From: Globodera rostochiensis
Lineage: Eukaryota; Nematoda; Chromadorea; Rhabditida; Heteroderidae
Direction of reading: 5' to 3'
Length of the DNA: 64,000 nt
Assembly (NCBI GenBank): GCA_018350325.1
Contig: JAEVLN010000012.1
Location: forward strand, 1,943,991 to 2,007,990
The position numbers and the translations under genes are program-made. Positions 38,461 to 54,600 of the stretch are shown here, piece by piece. Position 1 is the stretch's first letter. Each line of letters starts with the position of its first letter. The notes beneath the pieces are model-generated. The model saw only the letters and a program-made list of their open reading frames with translations, searched no databases and was not told the origin of the DNA.

Positions 38461-41400
38461 TCAAAATCCTCCACCGGACCTGGCCACGTCCAGCGCGGCC
38501 TTCGCCGCCTCGTCCTTTCCGGCTCCAAGCTCGTCCAGGTAGCGGACCAAACGATTCTGGAGAGATATTATTAATAAATGGAGTTTTTGAAATATGGAAA
38601 AAAGACCTGGGTGATCTGACCGCTCTTCAAACCGCTGTAAAGCTGAAAAGGTGGGGGCAGGAGTTGAACATATCCTTTCTTGTAAAGAAAAAAGAAAAGA
38701 GAGCCGTACCTGGAAGAATTCAGCCAACTCCAGCTCGCCGTTCTTGTTCAGGTCCACTTCGTTCAACAAGTCGTGTAGCAGACGCTCGTCAATTTTATTG
38801 CCATGTTCCTGAACGATTAAGTAAGACAGGGAGGGGGAAGGCCCACAGCAAACCCGAAAGTGTCGACGGATGTCATTGACCGTAATGTGCCCTTTCTTGT
38901 CCTTGTCCAACTGATTGAATCTGCACATTGGGAGTGAATTATTATGTTAAACTAAACTTTGGGCCCTATCCCAAATTTGTCACAATTTTCGAGTAGCACT
39001 TACCGTTCCTTGGCCAATTGCATTTCCTGAAAAGATTATACGTTTGAAATTTGCATAAAAAAAGCTACCAGAAACAAAAAAAACCGACCTCCTTTGTCAG
39101 GTTCAACGGCACGTCGGACACCGACTGCATGCGCGCCTCTTGACCCATTTCGTTGTTGATGAAGTTTCTGGCCACCAGCAGTTGACTCTGCAACGAAAAT
39201 GGTTTGATTCAGTAACGGTCAATCTTCCTTTTCCACGTTTAGACTTAATGCCGTGCTTTATTCCTCTTTTTTCCAGCTATTTCCACACCTCCGTTTCTTG
39301 GCGTGACCACGCCAACTCCCTGGCCATAATCAGCACCACTTGGTCCAACACTTCGTGTGCCGCATACGTGTTCAAAAAGCTGAGCCGAAGCCGTCGCGCG
39401 ATCACATCAACGGCCGTGCATGCGTACTCCTTGATCGCATAGCTGACCTTAGATGAAAAAGCCAAGCATTAAAAGATAAAACTATCAAACAATTGTAAAA
39501 ATCTCTTTTTATAGTCGAAAATGAAACCTCGGCGTCCAAATAGGGGAATTCTTCGTGCAAACGCCGTCCAACAATTGGCCCTTAACTTTGGATTTTTATA
39601 TTATTTTCCCCCTTCGTTCAGATGTCCGCACATCTTTTCCCGGTCATTTTGCACATGCGCGCCACCACAAATGCACGATCGCCGTAAGTGTTGGCCAAAT
39701 GCTGTGCCACGTCGACTTCAATGCCATAGTCCTGCACCAGATTGATGTACAACAACGGATACCAGTCGTGGGCACCTCAAAACCAGAACAAAATTCATCA
39801 TTGGCACAAAAACAGAATGTCCCCACCCTCCAACATCAGTCCCGGCGTCATGCATTCATTTTTGGGTGTCAAATTGCACGCCTTCACACACGCGTCCACC
39901 GTCTCTTCGGCCATGTGCCGATAGGTCGTCCATTTGCCTCCCGCAATTGTGATCAGATTAGACTTGGACACTTCGATGATGTGATTACGCGCCAAAGACT
40001 TTGTGTCCTTTTTGTTCGGGTCGTTCACCAACGGACGAAGGCCAGACCTGGATTGATCATAAGACGAATTCCTGAAAACCAGCCAACCAACCAACCATGC
40101 ACTCATCACATCCCCTCGACGCACTAAAATTCTATTTTTTAAATATGTTCAGCACATTTGAACCCCTACCCGAAATATCCTTGTTCAAATATCCACGAAT
40201 TTCACTCAAAATGAACTCGATGTCGCTGTTGCGCGGCTTTGGCGAAAATGTGACATCACATTGGAAGTCCGTCGTGCCGGCCACCGTCATTTTTTGCCAT
40301 GGACTAAACAGCGTTAAAACAAATCATTTACCAACTCAAAACAAAACAAACAAACAAACAAAAAACTCACAGGAAGAAAATCACCCGCCCGTCGGTAGTG
40401 GAAGGGTCCAGAAGGCCCGTGTTCGCGGGACTATAATAGCCGGGCAACACAATGTGCACACCGGCGGATGGACGACAAATCGGCTCGGTGTCCGGGTCGG
40501 CCATCATACGAATGGAGTCGGTGAAAGGGCCCGTGGCATTCACAACGCACTTGGCACGCACGGGGAACATTTCACCGGTCACCTAAACAAGACACATAAA
40601 GTCGTGGGTTTTGTAGTTTCTGCATAAGCATACTTTCTAGCAGTTAAGTCTGAAATCTCTTAAAAATGAATGTTTTTCTGTGCTAAAATGTTTCATATAA
40701 GCAAGTTCCCCAATATTCTAAAATGGCTGTCCAAAAAATCCATAAAAATTCTAAACATGCAATAACTTTACCATGTTTTTGACTTGCGCTCCGCACAATT
40801 TCCCATTTTCGTCCTTCAGCAGATGCTCCACCGCCACGTGGTTGCAGCATTTGGCACCATTTCGTATTGCGGACAACACTATGGCCAAATTCATACGGGC
40901 ATCGTTATGTTGTCCTAAACATAGCAAAAATCATTTTTTGTAAATTTCTGATCAAAAATTTCTCGTAAATTTCCTCCCAAAATCAGCACTATACACAACA
41001 ACAAATGCGTGCATGCAAATGTTGAGTTTGACCAACCGTCGTAATAAATGAGCGCCCCCTTCAACGACTCCTTTTTCAGCATCGGAAAGCGTTCTAAAGC
41101 CTTTTCCTTGTCGATGTAATAAGAATTCTTCAGAATTCGCTTTCCGGACACCCAATCGTACATTTTGATGCCAACCCAGTAGTAGGGCACTTGCCAAAGT
41201 CTGTAACCACAGAACTTAAGATTAAAGCAACCAAAAAAAAAGGGGAGGGTTACTTGTAGATCGGAAGCATAATCGGCAACGGGTAGCTCAAATGGGGTGC
41301 AATCTCCAGCTGAAAATATGTGTCATTATTGTTAAAACTTCTTGGTCCAAAAATGGCTTTTCATCATTACCAAATTTGCCCTCTCAAACAGCGCCTCTTT

Positions 41401-42196
41401 GACCATTCTGTACTGTTCCCGGTCAAAGCGCATTATGGCAGCCTGCAAATAGCGAACCCCGCCGTGGATGAGTTTAGTGGAGCGGGACTGAAAGGGGAAA
41501 ATGGCGCTGCAAAAATGAGATGGCAACCAATTTTAGAGCAGAAAATTTACACTTGTGCCCGAAGAAAAGTCGTCCAGCTCGACCAGCGCGGTTTTCAGAC
41601 CTGAAAAAACAAAAAAGGTACAAATCCGTTCATTAGATTAAATGTTTTGTTTGGGAAGCCAAATTGGTCCGGACAAAGTCGATTTTCCCTACAACGCAAT
41701 GGAAACTGTCAATTGGTGGGAAAGACGGCGGACACGGCCCCATCATCTTCGGAACACAACGACCGACTGACCCCGCGTTTGGGCGTCAAGGGCCACCCCT
41801 GCGCCGGTCGCGCCTCCGCCAATGACCAAAATGTCGAACTCTTCCCCGCGCAGTCCCTTCAACAGGTCCGCCCGAGTCGGAAGCGGCCCAGACGGTCGTT
41901 TGTTCAGCATCGACTTGGCGTCCACGGTGGCCGCTTGTGCGTGTGGCAAAAAATAGACATCCTTAAATTTAAATTGAGCTTTAAGTTTTTTTTCAATTGG
42001 AACCAAATTGCATTTTAAAGAGCACTTTTCGCTTTTCAAAACTGACCATGCCCCGTCTGAATCGTTTCTCATTGCTCACGTCCAGATAATAAACGCCGGC
42101 GGCCACGACAGTGCCAAACCCTAAGCCAATAAGTGTCCGTCGACGGAAAACGCTTGAGAAGAGAACTGAGGCTTTTCGGCTGCCGGTGGTCGCCAT
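38461..42196 (-). CDS. GPD2: Mitochondrial FAD-dependent glycerol-3-phosphate dehydrogenase with EF-hands
   Basis: The N-terminus MATTGSRKASVLFSSVFRRR followed by LIGLGFGTVVAAGVYYL fits a mitochondrial presequence plus membrane helix. The FAD-binding Rossmann motif is FDILVIGGGATGAGVALDA. Then come TSSRSTKLIHGGVRYLQ, VPYYWVGIKMYDWVSG, CVVNATGPFTDSIR, AGVHIVLPGYY, AGTTDFQCDVTFSP, ITIAGGKWTTYRHMAEETVD and FLNTYAAHEVLDQVVLIMAR. The C-terminal end carries two EF-hand loops, DKDKKGHITVND and DLNKNGELELAEF, as in animal GPD2. It ends VARSGGGF at 38461. The enzyme oxidises glycerol-3-phosphate on the outer face of the inner membrane and feeds ubiquinone; the EF-hands give calcium activation. It has roughly 15 short exons. 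Confidence 0.95.
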
Positions 42197-43167
42197 TTTC
42201 GTCGATTATTATTTATATATAAATTCCCGAATGGGGAAGGTATTTTCTAAACAGCTAAACTATTTTCGCCAAAAATTCAATGGGATGGGCGAGGCGACCA
42301 TTTAACACAAAGAATCCTCAAGAAACATTCATCTCGAACAAATGTACAGAAAAGTGAACGGAACGGGAAAGAAAAGGTCGATCTTGCTTTGATCAGTTAG
42401 TGAAACGGAACGGAAAAGAAAGGATCGCTTGCTTTGATCTTTTATGTATTACATTTCTTCTTTTTCTCTGTTGAACAAAATCACCTAAAATAAAACGTCC
42501 CAAAACCAAATAATCGATGGGCCAGGGTATCGAAAGAGTTTTTGTTCCTTTTCATTGATTGGCTAAAAAAACCCCAATTAATTTTTGTATTCTGATTTAG
42601 TTCTGGGGGAGGGAAGGGTCGGAGGTGCTGCCGAGAAATGTTGAGATTTACATACAACCAAAATTTTAGATATGGTAAGAAACTTTTTAGGAATGGGAGG
42701 ATTCGGTGGCGCCGATAGACGTCGCCGGAAAATTTTTTTTTAAATTTGAAATGTTTGTAAGAAAAATTAATCTAAAATTTTAGAAAATTGGGGCAATATT
42801 GTTACATTTTGGACATTTTTTAAGCAAAAACTCCAAGAAAATTCAATTAAGTAATGAGAAAAATGTTTGAAAATTAAGTAATTTGGCCATCTGTCTTATC
42901 GTTTATTTAAAATTTAAATTCAAAAAATCCCAGAAATCTAAATAAATGACGAAAAAGTCGCTTCCGGTCCGAATCCCACTCACAAATCAAGCCAAAAACA
43001 GTCCTAATCCCACTCGTCCAAATTCCACTCAAGCCAAAAGTGTTGCATTTTAATTGGGTTTGCTGATCTCTGCAGATCTCATTCACTTTTTCGTTGTTTA
43101 ATCTGCTTTAATATTTTTTTAGTTGACATTTTTTTATTTTGACTGCAGAATATTGTGAAAACAACAT
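42197..43167. other. Divergent promoter region of GPD2 and the TFAM-like gene
   Basis: 971 bp between the starts of two nuclear genes for mitochondrial proteins. It contains a direct repeat: GTGAACGGAACGGGAAAGAA at 42353 and GTGAAACGGAACGGAAAAGA at 42401, each followed by GATC..TTGCTTTGATC. A second local duplication (AATCCCACTC) is near 42973 and 43007. No exon was seen. Confidence 0.55.
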
Positions 43168-44566
43168 ATGGCTCTTTGCCAAAAGTTTAGTCGACTTTTG
43201 ATCGGCGCTGAAGCCCCCCGCTTCTTTGCGCGCACTGAGTGAGTGATTTGTTCATGGTTTTTTGGGTTAGGTTTTGGTTAAAAAAGTTTGTTTATTGTTG
43301 GAAGTTAAAAATGTTAACCAATTTGTGGTCACAAATGTCCAGTAATCAGTCAGGTTGTTTTCTATTTAGCGTAGCAAATATTTCGACAAGCCTTCATCGG
43401 TCGTCTGCTCAAGCGCCAAGTCCCGTTCGGCTTCCATCAGGCTACAAGGCGCCGAGTGCTTTCGCACTTTTTATCAAGGAGTACATGACGGGCCAAGGTG
43501 GAGACACTGAAACGTTTAAAATTGCTTCGACAAATTGGCAGAATTTGAGTAAGGACGAGAAGCAGGTAGTCTCAGTCATCAAGTTAAATGAAGCCAAAAA
43601 AGGAATGAATCGCATAAATCGACAATCATTGTATAAAATGTTTAGAATTACCTTCAAAGTGCAAAAAAGATCGCCGATGAGTTGAGGGCAAAATTTGAGA
43701 AGCTCCCAAATGACCAGAAGAAAGCATTGTTGGCGGAGCGTGTGGAACGACAGGACAAACTCCAACTATTGCAAGAGAAAAGGGAGCAGCGCAAGGTTTC
43801 GTCACACTTTACAATTGTCAAATAAAAACACTTTTGTCATATATTCAATTGCCTAAAATCAAATTATTAACGATTTTGTTTAAATTTTTGCTTGTTTTAG
43901 TTTCATGAGGAAACAGGCCGTCCAAAGCAACCAATAACAGCGTATATGCGTTTCATCAAAGAAAATCTTGAGAAGCAAAGCGAATCATTCAAAAATAATA
44001 TGGAACAGAAGCAATTTTTCGTCGACTTGGGCAAACAGTGGCGACAGATGACGGATGCTGAAAAGAAGGTGCCATTTTTTGTTTCGTATTTTCTCCTCCC
44101 ACACGAAAAATATAAAATTGGACTTTTCTCTAACTTCTCTTATATTGGTCTGATTCAAATCAAAATCACTAAAATAAACATTTTTGAAAATGAATGTTCG
44201 GCTAAAATTTTCCTGCATTTTTTTTTGGGGGGGGGGGGGGGTAAACATTTTTTTTGTTGTTATTTTTCTGGAAATGCGCTAATCCCTGTAGCCATATGTT
44301 GCCGAAGCGCAAGTCGATTTTGCAGCGTTTTACATGAGACTAACGAAATGGGATAAGGAAAATGCAAATGAGGCGTGGAAAAAGAAGAATGAGGAGAAGA
44401 CAGAAGCTGCTCCAAAAGGAATGGGTTGTACTGCTGGTGGTATGATTTTTTTATGCAGAGATTAAGCAATTTACTTCCATTAGTTTCCTTTATTTCAAAA
44501 ACATTTATTTTCCATTTCTTTACTCGCTTCACTTACAAATTAGGGACACTCGGCATGCCGATGTGA
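43168..44566 (+). CDS. TFAM/HMG-5-like mitochondrial HMG-box protein
   Basis: The first exon MALCQKFSRLLIGAEAPRFF (43168 on) is basic and hydrophobic, consistent with a mitochondrial presequence. It splices to DVANISTSLHRSSAQAPSPV. HMG box A is LPSGYKAPSAFALFIKEYMT, FKIASTNWQNLSKDEKQ and ELRAKFEKLPND. Box B is RPKQPITAYMRFIKENLEKQ, FFVDLGKQWRQMTDAEKKPY and VAEAQVDFAAFYMRLTKWDK. It ends GTLGMPM at TGA 44564-44566. Two HMG boxes joined by a charged linker (LQEKREQRKFHEETGRPKQP) is the TFAM arrangement; TFAM packages and transcribes mitochondrial DNA. Box A is poorly conserved and the basic tail is short. A nuclear HMGB-type role is less likely given the leader. Confidence 0.75.
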
Positions 44567-44666
44567 ATCATTAGTTAAAAAATGGCTTCGATCTTAGAAA
44601 ATTGCCCGCTCATCTTTTGCTTTTTTGACGATGCCCCTGCTTTAATAGGGCTCAAACGCAGGAATA

Positions 44667-45044
44667 ATGCTGTGCGCGGTAACGAGTCCAAGGGAAGTAG
44701 ACGGAGCAGCAACAACGACAAAGAGACGACAAACAAAACCAGACAAAAAAGTGAAGAAGTCCGACGACAAAGAGACGACAAACGAGAAGAAGCCCAACAA
44801 CAAAGAGACTACAAACGAAAAAGTGAAGAAGTCCGACGACAAAGAGACGACAAACGAGAAGAAGCCCAACAACAAAGAGACTACAAACGAAAAAGTGAAA
44901 AAATCCAACGACAAAGAGACGACTACAAACGAAAAAGTAAAGAAGTCCGACGACAAAGAGCCGACAAACAAAAAAGTGCCCGACGACAAAGAGACGACAA
45001 ACAAAAAAGTGAAGAAGTCCGACGTTAAGGGGGCAGTTGACTGA
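44667..45044 (+). CDS. Lys/Asp/Thr repeat frame of uncertain coding status
   Basis: A 125-codon frame built on imperfect repeats of KKSDDKETTNEKKPNNKETT at a 72-bp period, ending DVKGAVD. The same DNA is open in a second + frame (KSEEVRRQRDDKREEAQQQR, 44582-45028) and on the minus strand (44642-45058), because the unit is a multiple of three and stop-free. No signal peptide or known domain is visible. It begins within 101 bp of the TFAM-like stop, so it may simply be its 3' UTR. Low confidence as a gene; the repeat itself is certain. Confidence 0.3.
   Translation: MLCAVTSPREVDGAATTTKRRQTKPDKKVKKSDDKETTNEKKPNNKETTNEKVKKSDDKETTNEKKPNNKETTNEKVKKSNDKETTTNEKVKKSDDKEPTNKKVPDDKETTNKKVKKSDVKGAVD
44715..45027. 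repeat. 72-bp tandem repeat (GACAAAGAGACGACAAACGA units)
   Basis: About four units of roughly 72 bp, themselves made of AAAGAGACGACAAACGA half-units. The first two full units (44759-44830 and 44831-44902) are nearly identical; later ones are shorter. This array creates the frames described at 44667-45044. Confidence 0.85.
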
Positions 45045-45077
45045 AGTGCGTGCACCAATGCTGATGCGGTTCCTTTT

Positions 45078-45222
45078 TACCTTCGATGACCACCCAATTT
45101 GAACTCATTATGTGTAATGTGTGAGAGATTCTCCAAAATTTTTTGCTTCCGATGATCACCCAATTATACGATATCATTGTCTGTAATGTGAGAGAGATTC
45201 TTCTAAATTTTTCAGCGAGCAT
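45078..45222. repeat. Imperfect 70-75-bp direct duplication
   Basis: TTCGATGACCACCCAATT...GAGAGATTCTCCAAAATTTT (from 45081) is repeated as TTCCGATGATCACCCAATTA...GAGAGATTCTTCTAAATTTTT (from 45146). It lies between the TFAM-like and SNRK genes; no function is visible. Confidence 0.7.
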
Positions 45223-45674
45223 AAAGACTTTTTATTCCTCAAATGGTCCAAGAAAAGCTATATACATATCATTTTAAACGTGCTGGATCCCATATCCCGC
45301 GGTTAAGTTTTAATTTTAACTGTAGTTGGGGAGGAGTTTCTGAATGTCTAGGGTAATGTTGGCTATTTTTGTATTGCTGTTTTAAAAACTCGATAATTAA
45401 GAATTAACAAAAACTTTCCGTCACTTGTGCATACAACAATACGACATATATTATATAAAGCAAAGGGGAAACAGACAATGTTTTAATAATGTGCTACAAC
45501 CGAAAGAAATGGCATTTAACGGGACAAACCCTAAAAGAGACTCGACTTTGGCCAATGACAATTTAAATAAGTCGGGAAAATGCCATAGGTTAATTAATAC
45601 GCCCGTCATGGTCAATTTGTTTGTTTGGCTACATTCAATATGTGATTCGGCTGCTGCTGCTGGGGCTAATTGAG

Positions 45675-49583
<3,909 letters not shown>

Positions 49584-51628
49584 TTAAGGGCAAATCCAAT
49601 AAGTGTGCTAAATTACGCAAAATTTCGAAAATTAGCCCCAAATTTTTAAAAATACAAGATTTTTTTGGGAGTTCTGCTTCACTTTTGGGGGATGGGGTGG
49701 TGGGTGAATCGGCAGTGCCGAAGGTATCCCCATTAAAAAATTTTGAAATTTTGGTTTTTGTGTTACAATTTGGTCAAAAAATAAAACATTTCGCCAAGGA
49801 ATTATTTCCGGGAGCGGGAGTTCAAAATTTATCGGGAACGGCAGCGGGAATCCGTTACAATTCCGGAGGGTCCCGCTCCCGTCGGGCTCTAATGTTAACG
49901 GATTTTATTTCGAATTTTAGTATTGTCCATTTTGTGGTTATTGGAGACCGGACCGGACCAGGGCTTTTGCGGGCCCGTTACACCGGAATAGCGTGATTTT
50001 TTTTTAGTTTAATGGGAGCCCAACTTTTAAATTTAAGGACATTTTCGGAGAGTGAAAAGATCGACGGCAACCGGCGGAAGCGTCGAACGGATGGGGGGGG
50101 GAACGAACAGAACAAATGTTTTCGTTCGTTGGGAACATTTTCTTCCAGTTTCCGCCGCTGTCCGATTGAATGGCTAAATTGGGCGGAGGGCCAAATTATA
50201 TTAAAAGAGAGAGAAGACGGAAAAGCCGCCGCCCATTCCGTCGTCTGTCAGCAGCCGAGCAGAAGAAGAAGCAGCCGGCGGTGGCGGCGGAAGGAATTGG
50301 GTGGGGGGGCGCCGCGGGGGGCGGCGGGGGGTTCATTCAGCGCCCGGGGGGATTTGGCGCCATTGGAAACTCGGCGCTGTCCTTGGCTATATTATTAGGG
50401 ACTTTCTTGAGTTACTCTTGCCGCCAGTTCATTACTGGGATAGAATGTACGCGAGAGAGAGCATTTAGCGGTTGGAATGTTCTGCCCGAAGCGGACTCCG
50501 TCCCCCGGAGGGGAAAAGTGCGATTTAATCTCTTGAATGAACGAGCACAGAACGATGAGCGAAGCGACGGGTGCGAGGGAGGAAAGATCTGTCGAGGATA
50601 GTAGGACAGAGAGGGGGGGGGGGGGACGCACGCGCAACCCGACAAATCGGATTGGTCGACCCCCGGGGGGATCAAAATATAAATAATAATCCATCCACCC
50701 AAGTGGCGGCGGGGCGGTTTGAAACTGAAGCTGCTACATTTGAAGAGAACGATGGCGACAAAAATGTCACTTAATACAGCAGCAGCAAACGACCACCCAC
50801 CAGCAGCCCCGCAGGGGTCGACTTGGGGGAAGGGGGGGGGCAGCAACAGCAAAGGGGGGGGGGAGTGCGGCGGGGGAGTCAGAGAGTGCAGCAAAATGAG
50901 TACGAGAGAACGCGTCGGGGGGCAGCGGCGGCTGGCAGGAAGGATGTGAGGAGACAGCCGCAGAAGAGCACAGCAGCAGCACATCCCCCACCCCCGGAGC
51001 GACCGCGACAACTGTTTCCCTTCCTTTCAGCCCCAGTCCCCCCCCCCAACAGCCCCCGAGGCGGGGGCTCTCTCGTCGAACGACTCCCCCCCCCCCCTCC
51101 CCTCCCCCCGGGGGGTGACATACCGCCTCCCTCCTCCCCTCCCCTCCACTTCACTTTATTATCCCGTGGAGTTTGGACGAAATGCGGGCGAATTTAACAA
51201 ACATTGGGCCCGGGCAGACAAAACGAAAATGCAGACAGAAAACAAATTTAAAAGTGAAATCATTCGCTTCACATGCTTTATTCAATTCAAATTAAAAGAT
51301 ATATTTGAGAGGGGGGGGGGGTTCGGTGAGTACAAAACGCGTAACCAAAAGATTGTTGGATTTACAATTTAAAAGACCAAATGAATGACAAAAAAGATGG
51401 CACCTAAAAAAGAAATTGGCAGAGGGATTTTAAATGCTAAAGACGAGCAATCTCCTCTGGGGCTAAAGAGAGCATCAATCAGAACACATTTTTTTGTTTT
51501 AAATATATTTTGAGTGAGAGAGAGATCGGATCGGACAAATTTTGACCAAAAAATTTGATCAAATTTTAAGCGAGCAAAATTGTTCCGATCTCCGGCAGTT
51601 GAGAATGAATGGCATCGCATTGTTTGCT
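49584..51628. other. SNRK upstream region and collagen-gene 3' flank
   Basis: About 2 kb between two minus-strand genes. 49800-49893 holds a GAGCCCG-ended repeat. 50080-51120 is very G/C-rich with runs of G (50093-50101, 50327-50332, 50611-50623, 50828-50838) and C (51039-51047, 51088-51098), suggesting a GC-rich SNRK promoter. The frames here are compositional. 51370-51628 is probably the collagen gene's 3' UTR. Confidence 0.55.
49798..49893 (-). mobile_element. Possible GAGCCCG-ended element with a GGGA-rich core
   Basis: On the minus strand it begins TTAGAGCCCGACGGGAGC, followed by GGGACCC, CCCGCTGCCGTTCCCG and AATTTTGAACTCCCGCTCCC. The start matches the elements at 13131 and 24512. I could not identify a flanking duplication. 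Confidence 0.4.
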
Positions 51629-54600
51629 TCACACGCGCAAGTCCGACATGAACCGCTTGCCCAGCTTTTGGTGCACGCTGTGCTTGGACATCACCTCCAC
51701 GCAAAGAACCGCAAACCTCCTTTTTTTTTATTGAAACGATTGTTTGATTGATCACTCTGGCAATGCCGTCGATGTCCCCCCACCCCCCCCCCCCCACCTG
51801 TTGCACGGCATTTCCCGGGACTGATCGGTCAACGCGTGTCTCGAATGGAGCGGGGAGGCCATCCCGAAAGTGTTCAGCTTTGTCGACCTCCAATCAGCAC
51901 AATAAGCCAGTGATCGGAGGCCGCCTGATGATGAGCCATGCCAAACCCAACGATCGGACCTTTCATGGGGAGAGAGAAGATGGCATTTATGGCATTATGC
52001 CGCCCCCCCCCAATGTCCACACACCAGTCCCGGTGATTGAACACATTGCGACGGTCGAAGGTGTACAACGGCACGTGCGCGTGGGCACCGCCGTCAAAAA
52101 CGCCGTGCCACGAGTCGAAGAGGCGCTCACCCAACAAATTGACGACGGGCGTCTGCTGGCGGTCCTCCGCATGGACAATCTTTAAACAGTAAACGAATTG
52201 TTTTGTTCTCGGAAAATGTTCCGCGACTGAACTGACTTTGTTCAAATCTTGAACTCGTGAGGAGATGAACGCTCGGAAAGTTGTGCTAAAGCCGGCCTAA
52301 AAATGGAGAAGTTCGAGAAGGACAGCAACTTCAACACCAAACCAACCAACCTGTCTGGCCTGTCTGTAACATTCCAGGTCCGCCCCACGAACCCCGCCAA
52401 AATTGCCCAAAAGCGGCTCGTTCAGTGCCATCAGATGGATCTGGCGGCACATAATTGGCGAATGTCAGAGAACGATTTTTGTTGTCTCAATTTGTCCACA
52501 AATTTGTCATTCATTCATTTTGAGTCAAAATTAAACGAATTCAATTGAATCAAAAATTTAAAATTTTCGATTTTTTAACAATTCCAACTCCCCCCCCCCC
52601 CACCAACCACCGACCACTTTGTCCTTGTGTCTGATGGATGGCTTTTCCGTCTCTTCTTCGCGCGACGACTTCCATCCCTTCGGGGGTAATTGTGCCGTGC
52701 GCCACGGTTGTGCCTGGGGGATGCTTCTGGGTGGCGCCGGAGGGGCCGTAGGCGGCAGAAGCGGCGGACGGCCAATTGGCACAAGCTGAGAAATTTGAGG
52801 TGTTTTTTATGAATTAAGAGAGTTTAAGAATTTGGAATTCGAATAATTTTGGGCATTCATTTATGGAAAACATTCATTTGGTTGAAATTTGAGAATATTA
52901 AAAATGTGTCCGGTCGGGGGAAGGAAAAGCAAACGAAAAGCGAAAAAGAGGCGTAACTGAGCTCCGCTTTCTACACGGCCCATCACTCCCAGCACTTACG
53001 GCGCCCTCCGCCCCCTCCGGCCCTTCCGGCCCCCGCCCCCGCGACGCCGCCGGCGCACTTTCACTTTCCTCGTCCTCTCGCGCGCCGCTTGGCTCGTCCA
53101 AAGCCAACTTCACGAAAGAAAACGGAGGAAAAAAGTGGTTAAAGAAGAAGCCACAGGAAATAATGAGGGCACAGACGCCGCATCGACCCACCCAATAGGC
53201 AAGCCGACTCAGCGCCGGGTCCTCGGTTGGCTGCTGCTGCTGCTGCTCAAGCAGTTCGGACTGCTTAAAAAGCATTGGGTGGACGGCGTTTTGGAGAAAA
53301 GCATATTTAATGGGGTCAAAAGCAGCAACATGTTAATTAATTGTGAAAACATTGGGTTATTTATGAAAGAATGAACGCAAAGTGATCAAAGTGATTGGTG
53401 GCAGGCAATTACCGTCGCTGGACGATGCCGGAATTGCGGCGCTGGCGGAGGCAACGGCTGTCGTTGTTGCGGCGGCGTTAAGGGCGGTTGCCGGTCGTTG
53501 AGTATGGTTGGGTCCAACTTCATCAAAATCACCCAATCAATAATCATCCAATAAATCAATAATCAATCAATCAAACCAGCTACGGTCAACACTCACCAAC
53601 ACTTGTCGCCATCCGGAATGCACACGCAGAAACAGTTGTTGCGTGGAAATGGCAAATGCCAAAGTGCCGATGGGACATTTGGGCGTGCCGGCGAGCAGTT
53701 CCAACGCCGTCTGATACACTGAAACGGTGGCGGCCACTGGGCTCTGTGGCATTTGCTGGAGGGGGAATTTTTGAGGCAATAATCTCGCTTATGTACCTGT
53801 TGTTGTTGTTGTTGTTGTTGCCGTGGCACGGGTCCGGGCGGGCCCGGGGGGCCGGGTGCCCCCGCTGTGCCGGCCACTCCCCGGTCGCCTTTGTCCCCCT
53901 TTTGGCCAACCCGGGGCTGCTGCTGACCGTCTCCGTGAATGCGACTGTCGTACGGCGGCAGTCCGGCAATGTCGCCGCTTTGACCGTTCATCAACAGCTC
54001 AAGAGCATTTTCATTTTCCCCCTCTTCCCGCCGCTGGTTATGCCGGGCCATCGAATCCGTGCCGGCGCCCCTGTCGCTGTGCCGTTCCATGCACGTGCCC
54101 TTCTCGCCCTTCACGTCCGGCCACTTGACAATTCGACGCACGTCGGCATCTGAGAGCCCCGTGAATACACCCGGCAACCCGGAAACGCCGGGGGCTCCCG
54201 GGAGACCGGGCGGCCCCGGGGGCGGCATTCGGCACTCCGAGGCACACTGAATTAGCAGCGCAGATAAACATTGTGATAATTAGTTGTATTGAGATGACTT
54301 ACCGTCCCGGGCACGCCCGGCTCGCCCTTTTGCCCCTGGGGGCCCGACAAAGCGCCATCCCATCGATCGGCCGCAGATGGCCGTGTTTCTGCGCGCGTTG
54401 CCATCGCTGCTGTTGTTGCTGTTGTTGGAGGTGCCATTGTCGTGTACGTCGCGGTGGTCGAAGTTGTGGACATAAGCGGCCGTTCTGTTGTAGGCATCGA
54501 CCGTTCGCCGCCGCCGGCGTCGTCGTTATCAAACGATGGGCCGCCAAAGCCGCTGCCCTCGCCGCCGGCGCCGCCGTCCCTTTCGGTGTCCTTCAAAGGG

